From JBDTVS01 sp040007095 (GTDB lineage: Bacteria > Acidobacteriota > Vicinamibacteria > Vicinamibacterales > CAVVIG01), in contig JBDTVS010000099.1 of assembly GCA_040007095.1 (NCBI GenBank), forward strand, positions 1 to 64,000: DNA of 64,000 nt, read 5' to 3'. The notes beneath the pieces were generated by a model that was given only the letters and a program-made list of their open reading frames with translations, was not told the DNA's origin and did not search any database. Positions 1-9,400 of this stretch are shown here, piece by piece. The position numbers and the translations under genes are program-made. How positions within the stretch are numbered: position 1 is the stretch's first letter; the number at the start of each line of letters is the position of its first letter.

Positions 1-53
1 TCCGGGCGCCTCGTCCGCCTCGGTGCAACGACGGACTTTCACCACGGGCTGCT
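1..53 (+). repeat. Partial copy of the covarying hairpin element (copy R1)
   Basis: Bases 1-53 match the right half of the element at 594-795: the block with GGCGCCTCGTCC, then CCTCGGTGC, then the arm CGGACTTTCACCACGGGCTG. The left half lies outside the window. It ends at the stop codon of the NlpC/P60 gene (52-54), so that gene has a same-orientation copy at each end. Confidence 0.75.
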
Positions 54-621
54 AGCCCTGGATTCTTCGAGCTCCGACGAAACGCTGCGCCCAGTATTGC
101 GTATTGACGTGCTCGACCCGCACGACCCCGGTCGAGCTCGGCGCGTGCACGAACTCGTCTCCGCCGAGCGAAATGCCCACGTGCGACGCCCCGGGCGCGA
201 CCGTCGTGAAGAACAGGAGATCGCCGGGGACGACCTCTTCCGGCTTCACCACCCGACCGGCCGCGTATTGCTCCTTCACCTCTCGCGGCAGCGCCATCCC
301 GTGCTGGCTGAACACGTACTGGGTAAATCCACTGCAATCGAAGCCGCTCGGATCGGATCCCCCATTGCGGTACGGTATGCCGCGCAGCGAGAGCGCCGTG
401 CCGGTCAACGCATAGGTGTCCGATGGCGGCTGACCTGGAGTGGCCTGAGCGGGACTTGCCGGGGATGGCGGCGGCACCGCCTGGGCCGCGGTCGGCGCCG
501 CTGCGCGGTCCGGGACGGGAAAGGGACGCGGAACCGCGCCCGATGAGGCGCAACCGCCCGTGACGGCAGCGGCCGTGACCACGAGCAGGCTTAGCAGACC
601 ATGGTAAAAGTCCGTCTGCAT
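52..621 (-). CDS. NlpC/P60-family cell-wall hydrolase, lipoprotein
   Basis: Predicted 189-residue outer-envelope peptidase that would cleave peptide stems of peptidoglycan. From the chosen start there is a signal peptide with a lipobox ending in Cys24, a Pro/Ala-rich linker (about 30-68), and an NlpC/P60 domain (about 70-189). Visible catalytic residues are Cys96 in DCSGF, His147 in SHVGI and His159 in FVHAP. The frame stays open upstream to 810, but that part translates repeat DNA, so the ATG at 621 directly before the hydrophobic signal is preferred. That ATG lies just outside the left arm of repeat copy R2, so the upstream leader is repeat-derived. Family assignment is firm; the exact substrate bond is not. 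Confidence 0.88.
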   Translation of the reverse strand: MQTDFYHGLLSLLVVTAAAVTGGCASSGAVPRPFPVPDRAAAPTAAQAVPPPSPASPAQATPGQPPSDTYALTGTALSLRGIPYRNGGSDPSGFDCSGFTQYVFSQHGMALPREVKEQYAAGRVVKPEEVVPGDLLFFTTVAPGASHVGISLGGDEFVHAPSSTGVVRVEHVNTQYWAQRFVGARRIQG

Positions 622-795
622 TCGGCGAACGCTGCATCCCTTCTGCACCCCAACGCGGGTGCCGCGTTGGGGACCCCGCGCCTCGCGGCGTTGCTCAATG
701 CTCAAATACTCCCCGTATTCTCGCGTTTCGCGCCTTGCGATCAGGGCGCCTCGTCCACCTCGGTGCGACGTCGGACTTTCACCACGGGCTGCTGG
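594..795 (+). repeat. Covarying hairpin element, copy R2
   Basis: Outer arms at 594-620 and 765-794 are complementary with a few mismatches. The core contains GCTGCATCCC, GCGTTGCTC, an apical stem AATAC (705-709) / GTATT (715-719) and GGCGCCTCG. Unlike other copies, it also holds an extra perfect inner hairpin: an 11-bp stem at 648-658 and 662-672 with a 3-base loop. It lies over the 5' region of the NlpC/P60 gene. Confidence 0.85.
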
Positions 796-890
796 GATGC
801 GGCGCATCATGACAGTCTATCGGCGGGTGCCGGCGGGCCGAACAGTGCCGCTAACCGCCCTTTTTACAAGGTGTTTGCGATGTCACTGTC

Positions 891-920
891 TTGACACCCC
901 TCGCGGCGGTCGGGCAGAAT
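891..920 (+). promoter_or_regulatory. Candidate sigma-70 promoter for the HNH gene
   Basis: TTGACA at 891-896 and CAGAAT at 915-920, spaced 18 bp, lie about 30 bp before the ATG at 952. The -35 is consensus and the -10 matches four of six positions. Confidence 0.55.
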
Positions 921-951
921 TCATTGACGCTCGGCTGGTCGCCATTTTCAC

Positions 952-1485
952 ATGGAACAGACGCTGCTGCTCAACGCCACTTACGAACCGCTGAAGATCG
1001 TCCATTGGCAAAAGGCGATTACGCTGCTGTGCCAGGGCAAGGTCGAGGTCATCGACGTCTACGACCGCGAAATCAGGGCGGTGTCGTTCAGCATCAAGCT
1101 CCCGTCGGTCATCCGGCTGCTGCGCTACATCAAGATCAAACGCCGCTTCGACTACGTGCCGTTCTCCCGCGCGAATATCTACGCACGAGACCACAGCAGC
1201 TGCCAGTATTGCGGCGAGGCGTTCCCGACAAGCGAGCTCACCTTCGATCACGTGGTGCCGGTTGCCCAGGGCGGCCGGAAGGATTGGGAGAACATCGTCA
1301 CGTGCTGCGTGATGTGCAACCGCAAGAAGGGCGGCCGCACTCCGGCCGAGGCCGGGATGCATCTACGACGCGTGCCGAAACGTCCCGAGTCCGCGCCGGC
1401 GCTTCGAATCACAGTGGGCCTGCGTCACGCGCCGGAGAGCTGGCGGGACTATTTGTACTGGAACGTCGAGCTGGACGATACCTAG
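952..1485 (+). CDS. HNH endonuclease family protein
   Basis: 177-residue protein with a metal-dependent HNH nuclease fold. Cys84/Cys87 (CQYC) and Cys119/Cys122 form zinc-knuckle pairs around the catalytic part: FDH (His100), then Asn114, then CNRKK. The N-terminal 70 residues, beginning LLLNATYEPL, are typical of a widespread chromosomal HNH subfamily found in many phyla rather than of a toxin or homing enzyme. It stands alone behind its own promoter with no immunity or restriction partner. Its biological role is unknown; I would not call it a restriction enzyme. Confidence 0.88.
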   Translation: MEQTLLLNATYEPLKIVHWQKAITLLCQGKVEVIDVYDREIRAVSFSIKLPSVIRLLRYIKIKRRFDYVPFSRANIYARDHSSCQYCGEAFPTSELTFDHVVPVAQGGRKDWENIVTCCVMCNRKKGGRTPAEAGMHLRRVPKRPESAPALRITVGLRHAPESWRDYLYWNVELDDT

Positions 1486-1492
1486 CGGCAAA

Positions 1493-1565
1493 AGGCCTCC
1501 GGTCTTTTCAGGCGTTGCGCTTCAGGCTTCAGATTTCCGACTCTCGACTTCAGACTTGAGGCCTC
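1493..1565. repeat. Low-complexity CTTCAG-type repeat with AGGCCT ends
   Basis: Between the HNH and NHL genes, CTTCAGGCTTCAG and ACTTCAGACTT motifs recur and the block begins and ends with the palindrome AGGCCT (1493-1498, 1559-1564). Its right end is directly before the GTG at 1566 and supplies the only GAGG available as a ribosome site. Confidence 0.5.
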
Positions 1566-2564
1566 GTGCCTGTCCAAGCCCAGATCACGACCATCCGTCC
1601 CGGCGCCGCCATCGAAGGCGGTCGCATCACGATCGAGGGTGTCGGCTTCGATCTCGACGGCCCGCGGCTGCCCGACGTGTGGCTCGGCGACGATCGCGCG
1701 CGCGTTGTCTACGCGTCGACGACGAGGCTGGACGTCGTCGTGCCGCCGCGGACCGAGAGCGGACCGACGGTGGTGCGCATCGACGGCGTCGGCGGGCCCG
1801 GCGCGTTCGTGAACCTCGCCACGCCGTGTGCGACCGGTCTGCATCAAGTCGATAATCCGGTCTTCGACTCCGATGGCAACCTGTATGTGACCTACAGCGG
1901 TTCGCGCGGTCAGGAGGTGCCGGTCTCGATCTTCCGGGTGCGTCCGAACGGAATGCGGGAAACGTTTTCGTCCGGGATCGTGAACCCAACTTCGATGGCG
2001 ATCGATCCGGAGGGCCGGCTCTTCGTCTCCAGCCGGTTCGAGGGCATCGTCTATCGAGTGTCCGACGATGGTTCGGTGACGCCGTTTGCCAGCGATCTGG
2101 GTGTCGCGTGCGGACTGGCCTTCGCTCCGGACGGCACCCTGTTTGTCGGGGATCGCTCCGGAACCATTCTGAAGGTCGATCACGCGGGGCATGCGGACGC
2201 GTTTGCGTCTCTGCCGGCGAGCGTTGCGGCGTTTCATCTGGCGCTCGCGACCGACGGCGCGCTGTATGTAACCGCACCAACACTGTCGACCTACGACGCG
2301 ATCTACCGGATCGCGCCGGACGGGACGGTCGAGGCTCTGCCCGAACGATTCGGCCGTCCTCAGGGGTTGGGCTTCGACGCACAAGGTGCGCTGTGTGTCG
2401 TCGAAGCGTTGGCCGGAAGCAGCGGACTGTATCGCCTGTCGTCCACCGGCGCGCCGGAGCTCGTGCTCGCCGGCCCCAACCTCATTGGCGTCGCCTTCGA
2501 CCCGCGCGGCGGCTTCGTCGTGTGCTCCAATGAGACGGCGTATCGGCTGCCGCGGTCTTCCTGA
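1566..2564 (+). CDS. IPT/TIG domain plus NHL/SMP-30-like beta-propeller protein
   Basis: 332 residues. Residues 1-80 look like an IPT/TIG immunoglobulin-like domain (GAAIEGGRITIEGVGF ... VVPPRTESGPTVVRI). The rest is a six-bladed propeller of the SMP-30/NHL type with repeated F-x-x-D-G-x-L-(Y/F)-V strands. No signal peptide is visible from the GTG start at 1566 and I found no better start. Such proteins bind ligands or act as lactonases; the metal ligands needed for lactonase activity cannot be judged here. No functional neighbour is apparent. Confidence 0.72.
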   Translation: MPVQAQITTIRPGAAIEGGRITIEGVGFDLDGPRLPDVWLGDDRARVVYASTTRLDVVVPPRTESGPTVVRIDGVGGPGAFVNLATPCATGLHQVDNPVFDSDGNLYVTYSGSRGQEVPVSIFRVRPNGMRETFSSGIVNPTSMAIDPEGRLFVSSRFEGIVYRVSDDGSVTPFASDLGVACGLAFAPDGTLFVGDRSGTILKVDHAGHADAFASLPASVAAFHLALATDGALYVTAPTLSTYDAIYRIAPDGTVEALPERFGRPQGLGFDAQGALCVVEALAGSSGLYRLSSTGAPELVLAGPNLIGVAFDPRGGFVVCSNETAYRLPRSS

Positions 2565-2634
2565 CCGCCGATTCCGGTTCCATCGCGATTCAACGCTCAG
2601 CCCGGCGCAGGCCGCTCGCTGTCGCGAGTCAGTC

Positions 2635-2707
2635 GAACCACAGACCACGAGTCGTTTTCCAGGGCGGAGTGCACCGACCTTCGTGATCTTCGTGTGCTTT
2701 GTGGTTC
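2635..2707. repeat. GAACCACA...TGTGGTTC dispersed hairpin repeat
   Basis: The ends GAACCACAGACCACGA (from 2635) and CTTCGTGTGCTTTGTGGTTC (to 2707) are largely complementary. The same sequence family recurs at 10248, 20089 and 61791, always between genes. Here it separates the convergent NHL and permease genes and could act as a two-way terminator. Confidence 0.7.
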
Positions 2708-2740
2708 AAGAGAGCACGCCCGGTTGCTGGCAAGAAATGC

Positions 2741-4228
2741 TCAGGCGGAACGCAGTCCGCTCTTTCGGTAGCCATAGGCGTAATACACGACCAACCCGAC
2801 GATCAGCCACAGTGCAAATCGCAGCCACGTAATCCACGGCAGGCCGAACATCAAGTACAAGCACGACAGAACGCCGAGCACCGGGACGAGCGGCACCCAT
2901 GGCGTCTTGAAGGCGCGCGGCCGATCGGGATCGCGCTTGCGCAGCACCAGAATCCCGATGCAGACGAGGACGAACGCGAACAGCGTCCCGATGTTCGTCA
3001 GGTCCACCATCTCGTCGATGCTGGTGAACATCGCGCACACGCCGACCGCGACCCCGGTCAGAATCGTCGTCACGTACGGCGTGCGGAAACGGGGGTGGAC
3101 ACGCGCGAAGGTCGGCGGCAGCAGTCCGTCGCGCGCCATCGAGAAGAAGATCCGCGGCTGGCCGAGCTGAAACACCAGCAGCACGGCGGTGTGCGCGACG
3201 ACGGAGCCGAAGGCGACAATGCCGACAAACAGGTTGCTCCATTTCCCGATGTCGGCGTATTGCAGCGCCATGGTCAGCGGCTCGGCCTGTTCGGTCGCCA
3301 GCTTCTGCCTCAGGACGTCGTAGGGAATGATGCCGGTGAATACTACGGCGACGATGATGTAGATGAAGGTGCAGATGATCAGCGAGCCGATGATCCCGAT
3401 CGGCAGGTCGCGCTTCGGGTTCCGCGTTTCTTCGGCCACGGTCGAGACCGCGTCGAACCCGATGTAGGCAAAGAACACAATCGCCGCGCCCGACTGCACG
3501 CCGGCCCACCCGTTGGGCGCGAAAGGCCGGAAATTGGCGGCGTGCACATAGTTCCAGCCGACCACGACGAAAAATCCCAGCACTACGAGCTTCAGCAGCA
3601 CCATCCCCGTATTGACAGTGACGCTCTCGCGAATGCCGATGACGAGCAGGATGGTGATCGCGGCGACGATCCCGAACGCCAGGATGTTGAAGACGATCGG
3701 GATGCCGAAGATGTGCGGAGCGCTTGCGAACAGGCCGGGGATGTGGGCCGCGGTCCGATAGTCGGTCGAGAGCCAATCGGGGATGATGATCCCGAACCCC
3801 GACACCAGCGTCTTGAAGTAGTTGCCCCAGCTGATCGCGACGGCGACGTTGCCGACGGCATACTCGATGATCAGGTCCCAGCCGATGATCCAGGCCACCA
3901 GCTCCCCGAGCGTGGCGTAGGCGTAGGTGTAGGCGCTGCCCGAGATTGGCACCATCGCGGCGAACTCGGCGTAGCACAATGCCGCGAAGCCACAGGCGAC
4001 GGCGGTGAGCACGAACGACAGAATGAGTGCCGGCCCCGCGCCTGGCCGCGCGGCGTCGCCGGCCGCCGCGGTGCCGATGGTCGCGAAGATACCGGCGCCG
4101 ACGATGGCCCCGATGCCCAGCATGACGACGTCGAAGGCGCCGAGCGTGCGTTTGAGCTGATGCTGTGGAGACTCGCCGTCCGATAGAATCGCGTCGAGGC
4201 TCTTGGTTCTGAATAGTTGTGTGCGCAT
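2741..4228 (-). CDS. APC-superfamily amino-acid permease (CAT-like)
   Basis: 495-residue inner-membrane transporter with about 12-14 hydrophobic helices. The N-terminal LGIGAIVGAGIFATIG is the glycine-rich first-helix signature of the amino acid-polyamine-organocation superfamily, and FVLTAVACGFAALCYAEFAA, FFAYIGFDAVSTVAEE and the long C-terminal helices resemble cationic amino-acid transporters. The ATG at 4228 (MRTQLFRTKS) is preferred over 4294 because family members start with a short tail before the charged LKRTLGAFD segment. Substrate is not determined. The 261 bp upstream of the start contain ATGGCGATGGCG-type low-complexity repeats (about 4312-4345) and nothing else I recognise. Confidence 0.88.
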   Translation of the reverse strand: MRTQLFRTKSLDAILSDGESPQHQLKRTLGAFDVVMLGIGAIVGAGIFATIGTAAAGDAARPGAGPALILSFVLTAVACGFAALCYAEFAAMVPISGSAYTYAYATLGELVAWIIGWDLIIEYAVGNVAVAISWGNYFKTLVSGFGIIIPDWLSTDYRTAAHIPGLFASAPHIFGIPIVFNILAFGIVAAITILLVIGIRESVTVNTGMVLLKLVVLGFFVVVGWNYVHAANFRPFAPNGWAGVQSGAAIVFFAYIGFDAVSTVAEETRNPKRDLPIGIIGSLIICTFIYIIVAVVFTGIIPYDVLRQKLATEQAEPLTMALQYADIGKWSNLFVGIVAFGSVVAHTAVLLVFQLGQPRIFFSMARDGLLPPTFARVHPRFRTPYVTTILTGVAVGVCAMFTSIDEMVDLTNIGTLFAFVLVCIGILVLRKRDPDRPRAFKTPWVPLVPVLGVLSCLYLMFGLPWITWLRFALWLIVGLVVYYAYGYRKSGLRSA

Positions 4229-4489
4229 GGATCGCTGCTGGGCCGCGGCGCTGGGTGAAATCCTGTCGACAGCGGAACGGCCGAACAATAACATGGGCGG
4301 CGGGGGCCAATGCTAATGGCGATGGCGAACGGCCGATGGCGAATGACTCATAGCGTCGCGATGTCGCTGGCGTGTGCGTGGTCGAGCGCTGCCGCTAGGA
4401 CCCGGGCAACGCTCACGTTGGCTTGGTGGGCAAACGTTGTTCTCGCGCGGGCCCTTCGGTCGTGCAGACGTCGCCCGGCGGCGTTGGCC

Positions 4490-5053
4490 ATGATACTTGC
4501 CGCGTCGCTTGGCGTCGCGGCCGCTCCCCTCGTGCTACACGCCGAGCGGCGGCAGCTCGACGCCGAGAAATCGACGTTGACTGTGTATGTCTACAAGTCG
4601 GGCCTCTTTTCCGCGCTCGCCGACGACCACGTCATCGACGCGACGCTCGCGGCCGGCACGATCGACGAGGGTGCCCCTTCCTCGGTGTCGATCGACGTGC
4701 GCGCGGCCGATCTGCGCGTGCGCGACCCGAAGCTGTCGGCTGGCAAGCGGGCGGACGTCCAGGCGCGGATGGTCGGTCCGGAGGTTCTCGACGTCGAGAA
4801 ATTCCCGTCGATTGCGTTTGAATCGACGGCGATCCAGCCGAAGGGCGCCGACGCGTGGACGGTCGCCGGCCGGTTGACGATCCACGGGCAGACGCGCGAC
4901 GTCTCGTTTGCCACGACCCGCAGCAATGGCCGCTATCGGGGAAGCGTGACCGTGAAGCAGCGCGATTTCGGGATCAGTCCGATCAGCATCGCCGGCGGCA
5001 CGGTGAAAGTGAAGGACGAGGTCAAGATCGAGTTCGACGTCGTGGCGCGGTAG
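4490..5053 (+). CDS. YceI-family periplasmic protein
   Basis: About 187 residues: a short hydrophobic signal (MILAASLGVAAAPLVLHA) followed by a YceI-like lipocalin-type barrel, seen in RQLDAEKSTLTVYVYKSG, FPSIAFESTAI, GRLTIHGQTRDVSF and DFGISPISIAGGTVKVKDEV. Family members bind long polyisoprenoid or fatty chains in the periplasm. Upstream in-frame ATGs from 4310 would add a low-complexity Arg/Ala-rich stretch, so 4490 is chosen. It precedes a secreted hydrolase on the same strand by 72 bp; whether they are co-transcribed is unclear. Confidence 0.82.
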   Translation: MILAASLGVAAAPLVLHAERRQLDAEKSTLTVYVYKSGLFSALADDHVIDATLAAGTIDEGAPSSVSIDVRAADLRVRDPKLSAGKRADVQARMVGPEVLDVEKFPSIAFESTAIQPKGADAWTVAGRLTIHGQTRDVSFATTRSNGRYRGSVTVKQRDFGISPISIAGGTVKVKDEVKIEFDVVAR

Positions 5054-5125
5054 GGATGTTTCGGACTCCGCGTTTCCTGTCGGTCAGTGGTGAACACCGG
5101 CAACAGTGCTCCTGGAGAGAGGTCG

Positions 5126-5992
5126 ATGACGATGAAGCGTTTCCGACTCTTGAGTGTGATGGCGATGGTCCTGGCTGCTGCGGCGGCCGGATCCATGCTC
5201 GCCGCACAGCCGCGACCGAATCCCCCCTCGTCGCCCAGGCTGTACGTGTTCGACTGCGGGAGTATCAAAGGGCTCGATCCAGCGTTGTTCACCTTCAAGA
5301 AAGAAGAGCTCGCCGAAGTTGATTTCGTCGTCACCTGCTACTTGATCGTGCATCCGAAGGGCACGCTGATGTGGGACGTCGGCGTGATTCCGGACGCGGC
5401 CCTCAAGGCCGACGGCACACCGGTCACCGAAGGGATCTCGACTGCGACCAGGCCGCTCGTGCCGCAGTTGGCGGCGATGGGCTACCGGCCGGCCGATATC
5501 ACGTATCTGGCGCTGTCGCATTACCACTCGGATCATACGGCGAACGCGAATGCCTTCGCGGGCGCCACCTGGATCGTGCAGCAGGCGGACCGCGACGTGA
5601 TGTTCGCCGAAAAGCCACAGGGCATCATCAAGCCCGATCACTACAGCGCGCTGAAAAGCAGCAAGACGATTGTGCTCCACAACGAGGACCACGACGTCTT
5701 CGGCGACGGCACGGTGGTTCTGAAAACTACGCCGGGCCACACGCCGGGTCACCAGGCGCTGTACGTGAAACTGGCAAAAACAGGTCCGCTGCTGCTCGCG
5801 GGAGATCTGTACCACTATCCCGAGGAGCGGACGTTCAAGCGATTTCCGAGTTTCGAGTTCAACCAGGATCAGTCCGCGGTGAGCCGTGCGGCGATGGACG
5901 ACTTCATGAAGAAGACCGGCGCCGTGATGTGGATCGAGCACGACAAGCCGACCCACGCGAAGCTGACGAAGGCGCCGGCGTTTTATGAATAG
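5126..5992 (+). CDS. Secreted metallo-beta-lactamase-fold hydrolase (AHL-lactonase-like)
   Basis: 288-residue exported enzyme. GGAGAGAG at about 5113-5120 lies just before the ATG at 5126, followed by a signal peptide ending near AAQPRP. The fold is marked by SHYHSDHT (His132, His134, Asp136, His137), TPGHTPGH (His205) and GDLYH (Asp227), which together can bind two metals. The sequence LYVFDCGSI and the spacing resemble the N-acyl-homoserine lactonase branch. Quorum quenching is possible, but many members hydrolyse other lactones or esters, and no LuxR/LuxI genes are nearby. Confidence 0.8.
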   Translation: MTMKRFRLLSVMAMVLAAAAAGSMLAAQPRPNPPSSPRLYVFDCGSIKGLDPALFTFKKEELAEVDFVVTCYLIVHPKGTLMWDVGVIPDAALKADGTPVTEGISTATRPLVPQLAAMGYRPADITYLALSHYHSDHTANANAFAGATWIVQQADRDVMFAEKPQGIIKPDHYSALKSSKTIVLHNEDHDVFGDGTVVLKTTPGHTPGHQALYVKLAKTGPLLLAGDLYHYPEERTFKRFPSFEFNQDQSAVSRAAMDDFMKKTGAVMWIEHDKPTHAKLTKAPAFYE

Positions 5993-6003
5993 TTGGCTGA
6001 TCG

Positions 6004-6337
6004 CTACTTCGAGCGCGCGTAATTCTTCAGTTCCATGCCGGTGACATCGCCGATGTCAACGTTGCCGCTGGCGTCGGCCGAGACGCCTTCCGCGCCGGCG
6101 TTGTTGTTCCGGTCGGGATCCGGATGCGTGTCTGGAATGAAGGCGGTGACCTTGCCGTCTTTGGCGCTGCCGATCCTGACCCCGCGCGTGAAGCCGGGAT
6201 TCTGCGTGGCGTTGCTTTGCGAATCGGCGACGTAGAGGATGTCGTTCCTGTCGATGTAGACGCCGCTCGGCCGGCCGAACTGCTTCCACTGATCGATGAA
6301 TTTCCCGTCCTGGTCGAAGATCTGAAAGAAAGCGACG
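6004..6337 (-). pseudogene. C-terminal remnant of an NHL-repeat propeller protein
   Basis: The frame reading IFDQDGKFIDQWKQFGRPSG, then YIDRNDILYVADSQSN and ending GMELKNYARSK* is the last part of an NHL-repeat protein. Upstream of about 6337 the homology stops: the frame runs into a degenerate relative of the GAACCACAAAG repeat (read as EPTKHTETEG) and then into unrelated sequence. No start codon or N-terminal blades remain. It is most simply a gene truncated by a rearrangement next to the TIR gene. Confidence 0.7.
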
Positions 6338-6456
6338 CCTTCCGTCTCGGTGTGCTTGGTGGGCTCGGTCTGCTCGGCGGTCAATTTCAACCGGCTTCTG
6401 CCGGCGCCACCAGGGAAACTTGCCAACGAGCGTCCGAGACGGGACACTAACGCGTC

Positions 6457-9400
6457 TTGGCCCGACTCTTCCTCAGCTACCGTCGCGTCGACGAGCCTGT
6501 GGCCCATGCGGTCGAGGCCGCGTTGGCCGCCGAAGGCCACGACGTGTTCATGGACTGCCTGCCCGATGCGGGCATTGCACCCGGCGAAAACTGGGAAGCG
6601 CGTCTCTACGACGAGCTGCATCGAACCGACGCCGTCGTAGCGGTAGTGTCGACCGCGTATCTCGACTCGCACTGGTGCTTTGCCGAGCTGGCGATCGCGC
6701 GCTCCCGCGGTGTGACGGTCTTTCCGCTGCTGCTCGAAAAGAATGTGCAGCATCCGCTGCTGACCGCAATCCATTACGTCGACGCGTCGGGCGGACTCGA
6801 CCCGGCGCTTCCGAGGCTGGCGGCGCGGCTGCGTGCGCTCGATGCACCCGGCGGCCGCGCCTGGAATCCCGACCGTCCGATCTATCGTGGCCTCGAGGCG
6901 TTCGATGCGGACGATGCCGCGGTGTTTTTCGGGCGAACGCGGGAGATCGCGGATCTCGTCAGGCTGCTGTCAACGCCGGCCGCGCGCTCCGAGAGGCATC
7001 CGCTTCTGGTCGTGGGGCCGTCGGGCAGCGGCAAGTCGTCGGTCGTCCGAGCCGGGTTGATGCCGGCTCTGGCGCGCCGCGACGAGTGGCTCGTGCTGCC
7101 CGCGTTCTTTCCCGGCGACGCGCCCTTCGCGGCGCTCGCCTTTCAGATTGCCAAGACATTTCGGCAGGCGAACGCTGCCGCCGACCTTGCCACCGTCCGA
7201 CAGCGGGTGCATGACGACCCCGATACGCTGGTCGCCGATCTGGCGCTTGCCTGCCGTCCCAGCGCCTCACGCGTGCTCATCGTCGTCGATCAGTTCGAAG
7301 AACTGACAACTCGGACGCCGGTCTCCGACGCGCAGGCGTTCCTGGCCTGGATCGAGAAGGCCGTATCGGCCACCGCACTGGTCGTCAGCGTCGTCGGCAC
7401 GCTGCGATCGGATTCCGTGTCGCGGATCCAGAAGCTGTGGGGACGTCCGTCACAATCAGTGGTGCCGTACCTGTTGGCGCCGCTTGGCACCGCGGAGCTC
7501 GTCGAAGTCGTCAAAGGCCCGGCGCGCGTCGCCGGCATCCACGTCCCCGACCCGCTCGTCGCCACCCTCATCGCCGAAACGACCGACGGCCTGGCGTTGC
7601 CGTTTCTGTCGTTCGTGCTCCGCGAGCTCGCGGCCGAGAAGCGCCGCGGCGACACGCTCAGCGCCGATCGCTATCGCGAGCTTGGCGGCGTGAAGCATGC
7701 GCTCGCTCAACAGGCGGATGCGGCTCTCGAAGAGACCGTCGCGGCCACCGGGACGGCCAGCGACGCCGTTGTTCAACTGCTGCTCGGCCTCGTGACCGTT
7801 GACGACGCGGGCCGTCCGGTTCGTCGGCGTCGGTCGATGTCGTCGTTTTCGGAGGACCAGCGGCGCGTTCTCGATCTGTTCGTGAGTCGAAGACTGCTCA
7901 CCTCGCGGGTCGATGGTGATGCCGTCGTCGAGGTCGCACACGAAGCCTTCTTTCAGTCGTGGCCGCCGCTCGCCGAGGCCATCCGCGGGCAGCGGGTCGA
8001 GCTGGAGCTCCGGCGTGACCTGGGGCGCGACGCGGGCGCCTGGGCGCGTGCCGAACGCGCGACACGGTATCTCTGGTCCGGAGAGCGCACGCGAGGTGTG
8101 GCACGCGACGCCGACCTCTCGCCCGACGAGCAAGCGTTTCTGCAGGCGTCAATCGATGCGGCCAGACAGGCAGACCAGGCGCGTGCGGACGCCGTGGCGT
8201 CGCAGATCCTCCTGGCGGATCTGCCAAAGATCCAGCCAGAGACGGCTCTTGCGTTGGCGACTGCGGTTGCACACGAGATCGCGCTGACGCCCAGGGTCGC
8301 ACGATGTCTGCACGACGCGCTCGTCTGGCACGAGGCTGAAGAGGCGCTCCGTGCGTTCGATATCCCCGGCCTCCAGACGGCTCACCTGACCGATGCGTTG
8401 AATCTGCTGACGGTGAGCACGGGCGTGGCCTTCCGCCCGCCGGAGCCCGCGACGACTCGAGTGTCACCGCTCCGTCGCCAAGAATCGGCGCCGCCGGCGC
8501 CGGTGAAGTTGGCCGTCGAGAAATGGGACCTCGACCGTCCCGACGCCGTGTGGCGCATCGACATCGAAGGGACGGTGGTGCAATCCGTATTCAGCGCCAG
8601 CGATCGAGTTCTCGTGTGCACGGACGCCGGAGGGACGTGGGTCGCGCTTTCCGACGGCCGGGTGTTGCGGCGCGATCCCGACTTGTCGCAAGGAGTCCTG
8701 GCGGTGTCGCGGGATGGAACCCGTGTGGCGAAAGTACGACACGGTCTCGGTCAAACGGTCCCGCCCACACTTGAGGTCACAGACACGGCCAGGGGCGCCC
8801 ACGTGAAGTCATTCGACGTCAAGGAGGAGATTCGGGACGCCCGCTTCTCGAACGATCCGGGCCGCATTGCGTGGCGGACGAGCAAGGGAGTATTCGAAGG
8901 GGATCTCGGCGGGGAGACGGTGATGGTGCAGCGCGTCCGTCACGTTTCCTCCGAACAATCGGGAGCCGTCGGCGCGGTCTGGCCCCAGCCGAAAGTCGTC
9001 CGCGGGTCATTGCCTCGCGAGCAGCGGGACTGGTCGCACGCCGTCGTCGGCGAGCGAGCCGTCCTCTGGAACCACGATCAACTTGTCGTCTGGAAGCTGC
9101 GATCGCCCGGATCGATCCTGACGATCGCTTCGGTTGAGGAAGGCACCGCCGGGCAATCGGACGCCGCCGTGCCGCAATCGCCGCCGCGACTGATGGCAAT
9201 AGCGGTCGGGCCGCCTCGTCGGCAACTTCTCGCGGCGCCTCTACGGATCGTCACGGCAGGCGGGAAGATCGTTGCGATTCCCGGCGGTGAGCATCGATCA
9301 TTTCGCGCCGCGGCCTTTTCCGCCAACGCACGATGGCTGGTGGCGTGCGGACGAACGTTCATCGAGGTCTACGACGCCGACTCCGGCGGCCTGGCAGCAC

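Noticed and set aside
2699..4310. Overlapping open frames on both strands across the permease gene
   Set aside because: Only the frame 4228-2741 has hydrophobic helices and the APC signature; the others are Arg/Asp/His-rich shadows.
5054..5125. Quorum-sensing operon around the lactonase-like gene
   Set aside because: No LuxI or LuxR family gene is nearby; the hydrolase may have another substrate.
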